Below are positions 1 to 11,215 of a stretch of DNA of 64,000 bases, piece by piece; position 1 is the stretch's first letter, and each line of letters starts with the position of its first letter. The position numbers were made by a program, and so were the translations under genes. Source of the stretch: Ypsolopha sequella. Its lineage: Eukaryota > Arthropoda > Insecta > Lepidoptera > Ypsolophidae. Below the pieces are notes generated by a model. That model made no database searches and was not told the DNA's origin. It was given only the letters and a program-made list of their open reading frames with translations. The stretch spans positions 533,775 through 597,774 of the forward strand of contig CAKOHE010000120.1 in NCBI GenBank assembly GCA_934047225.1, in the 5' to 3' direction.

Positions 1-460
1 GGCCATGTCTCCGACACGCTCATCTGCTCATTTGCTGCCTCCGTCTCTACGTGAGCAGCCCAGACAGCGCTCAGCGCATGAGCCTCAGTACCGTTCGGCA
101 CATGCTTCACAGGCATATACGTCCCATCCAAACTCGCCCACTCAATCGCGATCGCCAAGTAGGTCTCGGGTAGGTAGTCAACAATGACTACCTACAATAA
201 CAGAGCACTATGAAGGCGAGGACGACCAGCACTCAGCACACTCAGCACACTCAGCACACTCAGCACACTCATCACACACTCAATCAGCACATACACACTC
301 AGTTCATTTTCACTCAATGACTTCAACTCCAACAGAAGATTCCTGTAACTCCGCACAACGTGTAGTGAACGTCACTAACACACCAATTTTGTTGCCAACC
401 GTCTCACTTGAAATAGCAGACGTACATTCACTCAATCACACTCAATTTCACTCAGCATGA
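1..460. other. Low-complexity sequence upstream of a BEL/Pao integrase
   Basis: Rich in CTCA/CACT words. A 9-bp unit (CTCAGCACA) is repeated about five times near 232-280. A short open frame (5-187, plus) is Ser/Gln/Arg-rich with no recognisable domain. An in-frame stop at 458-460 separates this stretch from the integrase frame that follows. It may be the rearranged inner part of the same retroelement, but no protease or reverse transcriptase motif is visible. Confidence 0.4.
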
Positions 461-1276
461 GCCCTGTTAGGTTTTATCTCACGTCGCGGTACTCCGGTTC
501 TCATTCGCTCAGACTGCGGCACAAACTATGTAGGTGCTAGGAATCAACTCATTGAAGTTCAGAACTTCCTCAGGTCAAACAATGATGCAATCACTCACAA
601 ACTCGCGAATCAGCACATAACTTGGTTATTAAACCCGCCTAAAGGGCCTTGGTTCGGCGCACTGCACGAAATAAACGTAAAATCCACCAAGCAACTACTT
701 TATCGCGTGATAGGTGAACAGCACCTCACTTTTGAGGAATTCTCTACCCTTTTGGCTCGAATTGAGGCTGTACTCAACTCAAGACCCCTCTGCCCAATTT
801 CATCCGACCCTACGGACTTTGAACCTCTCACGGCCGGACATTTCATTATTGGTCGTCCACTCACCGCTCTACCTGAGCAGTCTTTTGACGACAGACCCAT
901 ATCTGCTCTTAAACGGTTTCAACTCATTCAAGCGCTCTCTCAGCGCTTTTGGACTCTCTGGTCCAGATCCTACCTCCATACCCTGCAAACCCGCTCCAAA
1001 TGGCTCTCCCCTTCTTCCCCTCCTCAAGTGGGTGAACTGGTCCTCATCAAAGAGGATGACCTGCCTCCGCTCCAATGGAAGTTGGGGAGAATTCTCCGCA
1101 CGATACCTGGCAAGGATGGAGTGATCCGAGTTGTGGATTTGGACACAGCTCATGGAAATCTGCGACGACCTGTGTTCAAGATAGCCAGGCTGCCGTTGGA
1201 TTCAGCTCAAGAGGAGTCGCAGCCCCGGCCCCCCCAGGATGTTCACGCCACAAGCGTGACGCATTCGGATGAGTAA
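461..1276 (+). mobile_element. BEL/Pao LTR retrotransposon, pol integrase C-terminal fragment
   Basis: The frame is open from just after the stop at 458-460 to 1276. It reads as the end of a BEL/Pao polyprotein. The integrase core Asp sits in 'IRSDCGTNYVGA' and the Glu region in 'PPKGPWFGALHEINVKS'. Then come 'LNSRPLCPISSDP', 'LTAGHFIIGRPL' and the C-terminal 'VGELVLIKEDDLPPLQWKLGR', all typical of this clade. Gag, protease, RT and RNase H are missing, so the piece is 5'-truncated or continues beyond the window. No paired LTRs were found. The family call is firm; activity is excluded by truncation. Confidence 0.85.
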
Positions 1277-1700
1277 TTTCGCAACACAGCGCCTGGCGCC
1301 AACTCGACTCGCGCGCCGGCGCTCGCTCTGTTCCGTCCGAATCGTCCAGAACGACACATGTGTACACGTTCGCGCCGCCAATACAAACAATCTCGCGTAT
1401 TTACAGTGTTGTGTTCATACTAGTGCTGTGTACATTACTCCAAGACATTCAATACATCCCTGCACAGACGCCAGCTCAACTAGCCAACAAGAAGGCTCAG
1501 CACGTCACCGCATCTCCCGTCGGCCCGTCCACAGACATCATCAAAGGTCAGTCAGTTTACCCACAATCTTTTTCTTATCCTGTCTACTCTCCCATTCAAA
1601 TTCCATCAGCTCTGCATCCTGTAGCCAGCGGCTACACCCGCATACAGAAAATACTTGTTAGCTTGGGTAAACTTTTGAAATCGGGTTTTTCTGCTATAAA
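1277..1700 (+). other. Probable 3' tail or LTR remnant of the BEL/Pao fragment
   Basis: GC-richer than what follows and directly downstream of the integrase stop. It has open but featureless frames in several phases. Position and composition suggest untranslated or LTR sequence of the same element. No second LTR copy is in the window, so limits are uncertain. Confidence 0.35.
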
Positions 1701-2728
1701 TTACCTATGAAAGGAACCCTAATTTAAAATGGTATAAACTGATGTGACAGTCAAAATTGGAGCATATCTCTTTCAAAAGCATAATGTCAGACATAACATC
1801 TTGTAATAGTTTCATTTATGTCTGTACATATATTTTTACAGTTGAGTAAACTTTAAATAGAAAAAGAACAAGGGGGCATTGAAAATACATCACATATACA
1901 CATATATATCAACGAAAAACTCACCTTCGCACATAAAACTGGTAGCAGTTAATCACAAACACTTTTATTATAAATAGCGTGATGACAGTTTGTTTTTATC
2001 ATCAAATGGTTAATAATTTATAAGAAATGATAAACGCGTGACGAACACACTGAGTTTCGTTTTACAAATGGCTGTTAGTTTCATAACGATTCTTGTTTAG
2101 CAGTGTACAAGATCTGTAGAACGATATAGTGCGTCTTGAAGATCAAATGGAGAGCAATAAGCATTTTCCCTGACCTCTACAAAACAAATTCGAAATCAGA
2201 GATCCTGAATTGTATGCCCAAACGCGGTCTTAAAGTACTCTACATGGCTATTCCAAGACTGCTTCATGATGCATTAAATCTTCCCAAAAACGCATTGGTG
2301 ACTTAATCAGAACCAAATCGGTTGAGCTCGTTGCATCCCGATTTCCTTCTAGGTTTATACACCGCAATATACGTTAATTTGTGTACTTCGTACCATTGCA
2401 GTCATATTGGAAATTTCCCAAATGTTTTCGTTCTTGACGTAACTTTTTACATTATTCCTCAGGCTGGGATTAGTTTTTGGGGAGGAAACAAATCTTTGTA
2501 ATAATTAAATATTTGTGATACATAAAATACGCGTCGTGTTCCATCCATTTTTATTTCAAGTTGTGAACAGGTGGTTAACGTATCAACAATTTTTTTTTCT
2601 GCGATTCCTCTTTATGGCAATAAAACTATTTTAGATTTTTTGAAAACCAAACATTTCAGTGTAGACACGACACCCAAGTCTTCCCACGTACACGGGCCTG
2701 CATATCTCTATTAAATGAACACACTTAC
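1701..2728. other. AT-rich non-coding stretch, presumed UHRF1 intron
   Basis: No ORF with recognisable similarity on either strand, and no Cys-rich frame that could be the expected UHRF1 RING exon. I see no clear repeat structure. Confidence 0.4.
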
Positions 2729-2937
2729 CTTTTTTCCGCTAGTCTTGCAAATATCCAGACACTCCTCCCACAGCTTGGCGTTGATTTCATCAGCTTTCCC
2801 CGCTTCCAACTCCTTTTTACTGAGCACGTTCACTACGTCTGCCTCTTCAGATTTCTGTTTATTCTTAGCCATTGCGAATATACTCGCAATCTTTGTGTTA
2901 GGGCTTTCGGTAACTCTACTATTGGCACTTTTTGAGC
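2729..2937 (-). pseudogene. UHRF1: UHRF1 exon: linker before the RING finger
   Basis: Acceptor CATTCCAG and donor GTAAGT. Phase 1 in matches the 5,592 donor. The frame is open throughout and contains KADEINAKLWEECLDICKTS; the family reads REDKSNAKLWNEVLASLKD at this place. The RING exon that should follow is not in the window, so it lies left of base 1 or is lost. Confidence 0.9.
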
Positions 2938-2995
2938 CTGGAATGCAACAAAGACGAATGTTGGACGGTTGAACGAGTATCTATGACGAGAGTAA

Positions 2996-4053
2996 TAGTT
3001 AGGGTGCTGGCGAGCAAAATTTCGATATGATCAGCGCACTAGGCAAGCGTTATTAATAGTGATATTTATGCCCTAAGAAACATTAAGGACCTTGTTTGTC
3101 ACCATGGTGGCGATGCGTTGTAAAGTTACAGCGTTTCAAAAATGTTTAAAAAAAAAGGTGTGCTATAATATGCGCACAGGTCTGCCTCTGGGGCTGAAGA
3201 TCACAGTAACCTTGGAAACACAAAGAATTGAAAAGGCAGACATCCATCCCAATAACTTTTGTAGTAATCAATTTTTTAATTTATTTTTATGATTTAAAAA
3301 ACTGTATATGAAGTGCGCACTTGGCAGATTTGGACTGTTCGATCAATAACAATGAGAAGAACCACGGAAAAATAGTCTGCCTACATGTTACCTCTGTGTT
3401 GTCTTTTGACAGTGTTTCAAAAATGTAAAAAAAAAAAGTGTGCTATATTATGCGGACACGTCTGCTTGTTCGACTGATGTTTGAATTCCTTATGAACACC
3501 AAGAAAATCGATGAGGCAGACTCTCAAGCCTCAGATATTCCAAAGGCAGACTATTTGATTTTTTTTTTCAACTCGACGCTCGCGTTGCACGACCAAACCA
3601 AGCAGGTATAGAAATATCCCCATAGTTCCTTTCATGGTGAATCTCTTTTAAAATCAGTGAGCAAAGTGTCTGCCACATTTTTTTTCGAATCCACGGAGTC
3701 ATAGTGAATCGAATGGGCGCACTAAAAACCGCGTGCAAATAATTTAATAGAGATTTTTCTTTTTACATTTTTACAACTCCGTCCCATGATAATGCAGAGT
3801 CCTGAATGTCTGCCTCTTCGATTTTCTTCGTTTCCAAGATGGTTGTGACCATGAACTCCAGAAGCATACATGCACGAATGATTCAATACCCCGATTTTTT
3901 TAAGCAACTTCAATCCGCTGTAACGCGAAAATGCAGCGACATAGGACCTTAATTCATTGGACCAAATCAATTCGTAATGATTTAAACTGCAATCCACCTC
4001 GACGTAAAATATGTGGAAATCATATAGCGAAATGCTCGCCAGCTCCCTAACTA
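2996..4053. mobile_element. Non-autonomous TIR DNA transposon, copy A of a family
   Basis: Ends are TAGTTAGGGTGCTGGCGAGC at 2,996 and its near inverse GCTCGCCAGCTCCCTAACTA at 4,053, with TA at both edges. Most of the length aligns in opposite orientation to 34,355-35,551. Open frames inside are short and shared by both copies but show no transposase motif. The element sits in a UHRF1 intron, 58 bp upstream of the 2,937 acceptor. TA flanks suggest a Tc1/mariner-type target but the superfamily is not proven. Confidence 0.8.
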
Positions 4054-4313
4054 TAAGGTTTCTTGATGATTAAGACTGCATGGTGATGAGCTGATACAGT
4101 AACTCGAATGTGAGAAGTCAGATACACAGACGTAAAAAAGATGTAGTTTTACATTTTATAAATAATAATAAATTAGTTGCGAGCCAATGTCGTCTTTTCG
4201 TTCCCACATGAATGCCGAAATTTATTTATCTGGCTCTTCGCGTGTACTGACATACTTTTCACCTTCTAATGCATTATAGACAACCGTTTCGTTTGTTTGT
4301 ACTCGGACAATAA

Positions 4314-4610
4314 TAGTAGTTTACGCCCGTGTATCATACTACGTTTTTCAATGCATAGTGTGAGGAAATAAAACAAATATAATCTTGTGAACTTTAATTT
4401 GTAATTGGCTCAAAAGGACTAGGTATCCAGAGCCGTTAAACAGTGGAAAAAAAGTATGACATTTATGGTACACAGGAAAGGCTGCAGGTTAGCCAACCAT
4501 TGTAAAAAAATAAAAATAAAAAAATAATAAAGCCCTAGGGCAAAATAATCGACTTTCTGTTCGGTTTTGATGCATGAAAAGCGGGCCTTTACGAGCACAT
4601 GCATTGAAAA
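4314..4610 (+). mobile_element. Hairpin MITE family M1, copy 1 (short form)
   Basis: Begins TAGTAGTTTACGCCCGTGTA, then TTTTTCAATGCATAGTGTGA and ends CACATGCATTGAAAAA. Compared with the other four copies it lacks about 100 bp of the left palindrome (the AAACACGAGCGTAGCGAGTG block). Non-coding; the short ORF over it is incidental. Confidence 0.8.
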
Positions 4611-4869
4611 ATTATTTGAGTAATTGATGTACCTACCTCTTAGCAATACTCTAGATAACCGTTCAAAAATTAACACTTTCTTCAGGTTCTAACACTGACA
4701 GCAGGATAACGTAGACAATTTTCAACGCGTGCAACAGAGATGGCGTTAGAACCCGTATCGCGACCCCTAATTTATGAACGCGGCTGGCATGTTGCTTTTT
4801 GAGTGGATAGGGCCCGGCCTATTTCCGGAAGTCTTTAGTTAAAGACAGTTCAGAATCATATCCAATCCA

Positions 4870-5110
4870 ATCCATCAGCCAATATCGGCCCACTGCTGGA
4901 CATAGGCCTCTCCAAGGGTACACCACATTCTTCTATCCTCGGCCATCCTCATCCAGCCACTACCTGCAATCTTTTTTAGTTCGTCAGTCCAGCGAGCTGG
5001 CGGGCGTCCTACACTGCGTCTGCCGGTTCGTGGTCTCCACTCGAGAACCTTTCTCCCCCATCGGTTGTCGGTTCTTCGGCTAATGTGGCCAGCCTACTGC
5101 CATTTCAGCT
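4870..5110 (-). mobile_element. RTE-like LINE, C-terminal coding fragment
   Basis: The minus strand reads GHISRRTDNRWGRKVLEWRP, then RPPARWTDELKKIAGSGWMR and ends GEAYVQQWADIG-stop. This is the tail of the RT polyprotein found in very many lepidopteran LINE copies. It is 5'-truncated, with no RT core here. Confidence 0.75.
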
Positions 5111-5591
5111 TGAGGCTATGTCGATGACTTCATATACTGGGTGTAATGATGACCTGCTCAGAAAATGAAACCACATGTAGGGAATACCTCTACAAAGCCA
5201 TAAAAAAAACAATTTCGAGAAAATATTTCTGTTTATAGAAATTTGTTTTCTCGAACAAAATAAATCGTGTTCCAAGTGTGCACCTTCCCTTCCAGTATTA
5301 CTACATGTCGGTAACCTGCACGAAGCGGCAACATCGCATTTTTTAAGCCTGTTAAAAAAACGTGGTTAGTACGTTGCACTTGTGAGCGAAACTAAATTAA
5401 TTATTAATTTGTAGATGTATTAATAGGAATGTCGAAATGAAATTTAGTACAAAGAACCCTCATAACATCCCTTATACGTGGTTTCATTTTCTGAGCAGGT
5501 CATCATTACACGGTGTATGTCATATTTATGTTTACGATTGCTCATAGCAACCACATTTGTTGGCAGAAATTAATTTTTTCGAGGCACTTAC

Positions 5592-5817
5592 CTTTCCTCG
5601 TCTTCTTGGTACCTGGCGTCTGCTCGGCCACAGCTTTGGTCTTCCTTTTTTTCTGAGGTGGTGAAGTTTCACCCTTGTCATTGTCAGAGTCTGAAGTATG
5701 GTTGCTTTCTCTAAGAGACCGCTTCTTCTTGGCGCTCTTTGCTTCCGCCTTACTTTTGATGCCTTTTTCTTTCAGGGCTTTCTTTTCCGCTTCCACTTCG
5801 AGATAGCCGTCGGGATA
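5592..5817 (-). pseudogene. UHRF1: UHRF1 exon: post-SRA basic linker
   Basis: Acceptor TTGTCACAG and donor GTAAGT. Begins YPDGYLEVEAEKKALKEKGI; the family has YPEGYLEALANRE. It continues into a Lys-rich, Ser-rich linker (QKKRKTKAVAEQTPGTKKTR) with nuclear-localisation character. It ends in phase 1 with the G of a Gly codon completed by the 2,937 exon. Confidence 0.93.
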
Positions 5818-6055
5818 CTGTGACAAGAATATTAGTTTTAAGACCTTGCGTCTCAGAGTTTTTGATAAATAAAATCTATAGCTCTACCCGCGAAGTAGGT
5901 TTTCTGCTTTCCGGCTTATTTAACTACTTGTTACACTTAAATAATAGTATTCTTATTTCTTTGATCACAGCGCAATGAAAAACGCTATTGTCTCTTTCTA
6001 AAAGATGTAAGGTAACACTGAAAACCGCATCAAAATCTCTCCAGTAGGTTAAAGT
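5818..6055. other. Intron sequence without recognised content
   Basis: AT-rich sequence upstream of the 5,817 acceptor. No frame or repeat recognised. Confidence 0.4.
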
Positions 6056-6478
6056 TATAAGCATATTCGTAAAGCTAATAGGAGAGTAGAAGGGCCGATT
6101 ATTCTGAATGAGGTTATTGAAAGAGCAAAGGAACGGTACGAAGTATTAAACAAGAAAGTAAAAGAAATTGTTGTGAGAAAGAAGGAAGAAGAGAAAGAAA
6201 AGTGTGACAGGAGGTTCTCTGGCCATTTTAGGGCCAACATTAAGATGTTTTGGAAGTTGGTTAGACAAGCCCGCAGAAAATCAGAGACATCTAGACTAAG
6301 TGTTATGAGAGATAAAGATGAAGAATAGTACTGGAACGCTGAAAGAACTATTTGAAAGTATGTTTGAATGCGAGGAATTAGAGATGACTGCTCAAGATAG
6401 CAGCGAAATAGACAACGACGAAGAAAGCGTGATAAGTATGAAAGAAATTGTAAAGGCAATGAAAGGTATAATTATTTT
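6056..6478 (+). mobile_element. RTE-like LINE, linker region fragment before the RT
   Basis: Plus frame reads EVIERAKERYEVLNKKVKEI, then CDRRFSGHFRANIKMFWKLV, a stop, and after a frameshift ELFESMFECEELEMTAQD and ESVISMKEIVKAMKG. This is the charged helical segment between endonuclease and RT in RTE-like elements. It is broken and stops where the 20-bp minisatellite begins. Confidence 0.6.
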
Positions 6479-7131
6479 GCTTTAATACTACAACTTGAAT
6501 ACTACAGCTACAGCTTTAATACTACAGCTACAGCTTTAATACGACAGCTACAGCTTTAATACTACAGCTACAGCTTTAATACTACAGCTACAGCTTTAAT
6601 ACTACAGCTACAGCTTTAATACTACAGCTACAGCTTTAATACGACAGCTACAGCTTTAATACGACAGCTACAGCTTTAATACTACAGCTACAGCTTTAAT
6701 ACTACAGCTACAGCTTTAATACTACAGCTACAGCTTTAATACTACAGCTACAGCTTTAATACGACAGCTACAGCTTTAATACTACAGCTACAGCTTTAAT
6801 ACTACAGCTACAGCTTTAATACAACAGCTACAGCTTTAATACTACAGCTACAGCTTTAATACGACAGCTACAGCTTTAATACTACAGCTACAGCTTTAAT
6901 ACTACAGCTACAGCTTTAATACTACAGCTACAGCTTCAATACTACAGCTACAGCTTTAATACTACAGCTACAGCTTTAATACTACAGCTACAGCTTTAAT
7001 ACTACAGCTACAGCTTTAATACTACAGCTACAGCTTCAATACTACAGCTACAGCTTTAATACTACAGCTACAGCTTTAATACTACAGCTACAGCTTTAAT
7101 ACTACAGCTACAGCTTTAATACTACAGCTAC
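6479..7131 (+). repeat. 20-bp minisatellite, about 32 copies
   Basis: Unit ACTACAGCTACAGCTTTAAT repeated with few substitutions (ACGACAG, ACAACAG, CTTCAAT variants). Each 60 bases contain exactly three units. It ends in a hairpin (see 7,126-7,190) only about 25 bp from the donor of a UHRF1 exon at 7,216. Confidence 0.95.
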
Positions 7132-7190
7132 ATGGATCTAATTATTGTAGCTTTAATACGAAAGCTAAAATATTTAGATCCATGTAGTTT
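7126..7190. repeat. Hairpin closing the 20-bp minisatellite
   Basis: Arms CTACATGGATCTAA and TTTAGATCCATGTAG around a loop that contains a diverged minisatellite unit (GTAGCTTTAATACGAAAGCT). Confidence 0.7.
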
Positions 7191-7215
7191 TTCGACCAAA
7201 AAGAAGGCAACTTAC

Positions 7216-7352
7216 AACAATAGAGTACTCCTTCGCGCCAGGTTCCCAAGGGGCCGGCGATGGGTCGTCTCTGCGCAAGATACTTCCACACACGGAATCC
7301 AGACTTTCCTTTCTCAGGGTAGTACTTGACCATCTTGTAGATGCCGTCGTAC
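7216..7352 (-). pseudogene. UHRF1: UHRF1 exon: end of SRA, with an indel
   Basis: Acceptor TTGTATCAG and donor GTAAGT. Encodes [25 protein letters not shown] in one frame and then [20 protein letters not shown] in another. The family reads [31 protein letters not shown] small indel after KYL (one extra or two missing bases) separates the two frames. The outgoing phase 0 of the second frame fits the next exon. Confidence 0.93.
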
Positions 7353-7451
7353 CTGATACAAAACACATCAACTACAAAATGCTACCTAAATAAAATGTTT
7401 ACCAATGCGGGTTTCTATAAAATATTACACTAGTCGGATTAGTCTTTTTAC

Positions 7452-8000
7452 ATACAGGGTGGAGAAAAGGTCATGATTGGGGGAAAGTACCCTACATATT
7501 CGTGATAGCAAATTTTACTGAAATGACACTATTTTTTATTTTTTTTTCAATGCATGTGCTCGTAAAGGCCCACTTTTTATGCATCAAAACCGAACAGAAA
7601 GTCGATTATTTTGCCCTAGGGCTTTAATATTTTTTTTTTTTTATTTATTTACAATGGTTGGCTAACCTGCAGCCTTTCCTGTGTACCATAAATGTCATCC
7701 TTTTTTTTTCACTGTTTAACGGCTCTGGATACAGTCCTTTTGAGCCAATTACAATTTAAAGTTCACAAAATTATATTTGTTTTATTTCCTCACACTATGC
7801 ATTGAAAAACGTAGTATGATACACGGGCGTAAAAGCAATAAATTACTCGGTTACGTTTAAAACACTCGCTACGCTCGTGTTTTAAATCGTCCTCGTAATT
7901 TATTCCTTTTCGCCCTAGTAGCATAAACTACTATTTTAATTTGCTATCGCCAATATTTAGGGTACTTTCTCTGCAACCACGGTCTTTTTCCACACTGTAT
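7452..8000. mobile_element. TIR MITE hosting a nested M1 copy
   Basis: Left arm from CAGGGTGGAGAAAAGGTCAT through AAAGTACCCTACATATTCG to GATAGCAAATT. The right arm is the inverse (AATTTGCTATCGCC, TAGGGTACTTT, TTTTTCCACACTGTAT). Arms are about 65 bp and imperfect. The centre is occupied by the M1 MITE at 7,544-7,933, so the outer element is the older insertion. Confidence 0.7.
7544..7933 (-). mobile_element. Hairpin MITE family M1, copy 2
   Basis: Reverse-oriented full-length copy of about 390 bp, from CAATGCATGTGCTCGTAAAG to CCCTAGTAGCATAAACTACT. Contains the conserved CCCTAGGGC and AAACCGAACAGAAAGTCGAT blocks and the AAACACTCGCTACGCTCGTG palindrome. Confidence 0.85.
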
Positions 8001-8770
8001 AAATAGTAACAACATTTTAAAAAGTATGTATCACGCTTACCCAAAGAGTGGGAGAGTGAAGGCAGAACCATTTCACATTGTGTAACTTGGTCAATCGGTT
8101 TAATAAAAATAAATATAGATTATAGGGCTGACCTAAATTTTTTTTGAAAAAACGCAAAGGCTTTCAAGTTCACTTGATATAAAAAAAATTACGAAGTTAC
8201 CTCTTTAATGTTTTAGAGTGTAGAGGAAGGCCTTCCTTAAATTATACAGCCTTGAAATTTGTATTAGAAATAATTGACCAATAACCCCGTCTAAACATTT
8301 TGGAATATTATTAGTATATTAGTTTAGAGAAAAAGTTTCTCGCACGAGTGTCGTATAATTTTTTACAGCACAAGTGCGGAAAATGCCGACTTTACGGTCA
8401 TTTTACGCACAGTGTGCTATAAAATAATTTAATCCTGAAGCCGAGTTATTTAATAAAAACGCAGTTTTTCGTGAGCGCGTGTTACTTGGTGGTCGTAATA
8501 GCGACGGCTAACGAAAGGAAACGTCATACAGTTCAGTTCTGATTGATGCAAATTGAGGTGCTCCATCTGACCTTATATGCACCTTTAACCAATCTGTTCA
8601 GAAACTTCTGCAATATCTAAGGGAGTCGGTAACGGACGAATCACTGACACTATTTTGTAACCATCACTCTCCCGGTACAGCTTCTGATGACGTCATGCCA
8701 GAATACAACAAGTCGCTTAGCGGCATCGTTTCGTTACCGCTAGTTGAAGCGTAACATAACCTTTCTAGAA
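8001..8770. other. Intron sequence without recognised content
   Basis: AT-rich with runs of A/T. No gene-like frame. The stretch lies between two oppositely oriented M1 MITEs. Confidence 0.4.
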
Positions 8771-9163
8771 TAGTAGTTTATGCTACTAGGGCGAAAAGGA
8801 ATAAATTACGAGGACGATTTAAAACACGAGCGTAGCGAGTGTTTTAAACGTAACCGAGTAATTTATTGCTTTTACGCCCGTGTATCATACTACGTTTTTC
8901 AATGCATAGTGCGAGGAAATGAAAACAAATATAATCTTGTGAACTTTAAATTATAATTGGCTCAAAAGGACTGTATCCAGAGCCGTTAAACAGTGGAAAA
9001 AAAGTATAACATCTATGGTACACAGGAAAGGCTGCAGGTTAGCCAATCATTGCAAACAAATTAAAAAAAAAATAATAATAAAGCCCTAGGGCAAAATAAT
9101 CGACTTTTTGTTCGGTTTTGATGCATAAAAAGTGAGCCTTTACGAGCACATGCATTGAAAAAT
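8771..9163 (+). mobile_element. Hairpin MITE family M1, copy 3
   Basis: Full-length copy. TAGTAGTTTATGCTACTAGG start, inverted arms GGAATAAATTAC and GTAATTTATT, second palindromic pair TTTTCAATGCATAG and CATGCATTGAAAA. Confidence 0.85.
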
Positions 9164-9611
9164 ATATTGTAATGTTACCATTTCATACCGTAAAGACAAC
9201 TCAGTAAGTACTTCATCCTGGGGAGCTATTTCAAGTAAGTGTTTAGTAAAAAATTCGTATGAAAATCCATTACATAGCATATGTTTATTTTTTAAAACTA
9301 TCCGTGTGTACGTTTTTAGGAGACGAAGGAGTTTGGCGATCATAAGGTCACTAAGCAACCAAAAGAAAAATAAAATGGATTGCAATTTCGTGTTCAGAAT
9401 GTAGAGATGTTTGCTTTATTTTATAATTGTAATAATAAAAACGAAAATAGATTAATTTTCTAGATTTTATATATTTAAAATCATTAAACACTTAAAATTT
9501 AATTATATGCTATCCGTGCGTGCTGTCAGTGCAAGGCGGGCGTCCGACGATCAAACTGAATGCAGCCTACACTAACGCCCAAGTTTGAGAAAAAAAAACA
9601 TGTGAAATAGT

Positions 9612-9795
9612 TATCTGTGCAACAAGAGAGCAAATTTTTTTTTTTGTTGCGTATGCCGAGTTTGAATCCCGAGTAAGCGAAGGATTCTATAATTGAATCA
9701 CGAGCGTAGCGAGTTTTATGTTAGAATCCTGAGCGTGGTGAGGGATTCAAAGGCACAAGAAACAAAATAAATTTGCTCTCGTGTGACACATACAA
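9612..9795. repeat. Snapback repeat around AAATTTGCTCT
   Basis: Left arm GCAACAAGAGAGCAAATTTT and right arm AAATAAATTTGCTCTCGTGT, with an inner CACGAGCGTAGCGAG palindrome. A structurally similar block with GGGAGCAAAATAAT and AATAATTTTGCGGCC lies at about 17,993-18,100. Confidence 0.5.
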
Positions 9796-10620
9796 CTTTT
9801 CACCTCACTAGCGATAAAACACAAGATGTAAAGACACTATATTTTCGAACATAAGAATTCAATGGTTTTTTTCTTTAAATAATACACGATATAAAAACAA
9901 ACCGATCAAAAACGCAAATCAATCAACACAATTATCGAGCGAGCGTTTTACTCTATCCGTTTCCGGTAGAAGTTCATTGGTTTATACGGAGTCCATAGTC
10001 TATGGTACAGATTCTATACAAACTGGATATGGATTCTATACACAGAATTACGAGAAGTTTACCTTGTTTATGGTATCCGATGTAGAGCTGTGTTTAATCT
10101 CCTAATGTCTATAAAACGTATATAAAAGTCCTCGCCCTGCGGGTTCGGACTTTTAACTTACTCGGCCAGGGAGAGCTCACTTACTTGGTTTCAGCAGTTG
10201 GATCGTGGTATATCTCAGTTTACGCCACCGTTCATAAACTAACACTCGGTTGGGTGTATTTACTACCTGGGTTGGAACACCAATACGTTCAAAAATCAAC
10301 TCGCGGCGAAACACCAACCGTCCAAATATGGCAGTGTTGCTACACTATATAGTGTCGACTTTTTCAACATCAACTCCGAACAGGGTTCGCATTAGGCTCC
10401 AAACATCATTAGACATTTTTACGTTAGATTTGTACTAAATTTAAGGTAAAAATGTCTAATGACGCTTGGAGTGTCGCTACACGACGAAACCCGTTCAAAA
10501 AATCAGCGTTACCACCCAAGTGTTCTTGAATGAATAATTAGGTTCCTTTCATGCGCACAAATATGGTTCTTGTGTTATATAAGCAATTGACAGAAGTTTC
10601 GTATGTTTGTTTATGTATCT
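9796..10620. other. Repeat-like non-coding stretch
   Basis: No gene-like frame. Contains partly inverted words (AACACTCGGTTGGGTG near 10,243 and CACCCAAGTGTT near 10,516; CATTAGACATTTTTA and AAAATGTCTAATG near 10,409-10,463), suggesting a degraded snapback element. Confidence 0.35.
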
Positions 10621-10626
10621 GTATAC

Positions 10627-10750
10627 CTAATACCCTCTTTAGGCGCGTACTGATCTCACAACCCTGACTGGACGACCCTCGCGCCAGCTGTCCCCCGCGT
10701 CACCTCCTTCCTCGCTGATCTTTTTGCACGCGCAGTCTCGCGCCAGGGCT
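10627..10750 (-). pseudogene. UHRF1: UHRF1 exon: SRA base-flipping segment, damaged
   Basis: Encodes ALARDCACKKISEEGGDAGD, then SWREGRPVRVVRS, matching family ALALNC...DWRSGKPVRVVRN. After VRVVRS the frame breaks and resumes one frame over at QYAPKEGIR, where the family has KYAPAEGNR. About seven residues are missing between them. The exon start needs an acceptor before AGCCCTGG, but the two bases there read GG, not AG. The donor could be GTATAC, giving the split Arg that joins to YDGIYK. Confidence 0.85.
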
Positions 10751-11215
10751 CCGGAACGGAGGCATTATTAGTAAACATTTATTTAAAAAAACATTTAGCA
10801 TGTGGTAAACTTAGACTATTTAACACGGGACGTGCCAAAGCACATCTTTTAGTACTGAATTAATTCTGCCATTTTCCGCGGCAGTGCAGGTAGACACCCA
10901 CAGCGCACATTTACTCACTCACGTACACACTTGCGAAAAATTAATATGTTACACTAATAGCAAGCCGTAGCACAAACACAATACGCGCACACAAGCAAAC
11001 TTTCACGAACAAACGTGCACAGAAAATTTTCGTCAATTCCTAAAAAGGAATAATTTTCTAAATTCTCTTCTAGCCAGTCCGGGAGCGTGCCCTTATTATA
11101 AAAAGAAATACCAAAAAAGTGCAATATTTTTGTAACGAAGTTCCTTATGGCACGTTTTACTCCAGACACCTGGCGAATGAGAGATAGGCCGAAAAAAGTG
11201 TAAGACTTCTACCGT

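Noticed and set aside
1701..2728. Search for the UHRF1 RING exon
   Set aside because: No minus-strand frame with the expected Cys/His spacing was found, so it is not claimed.
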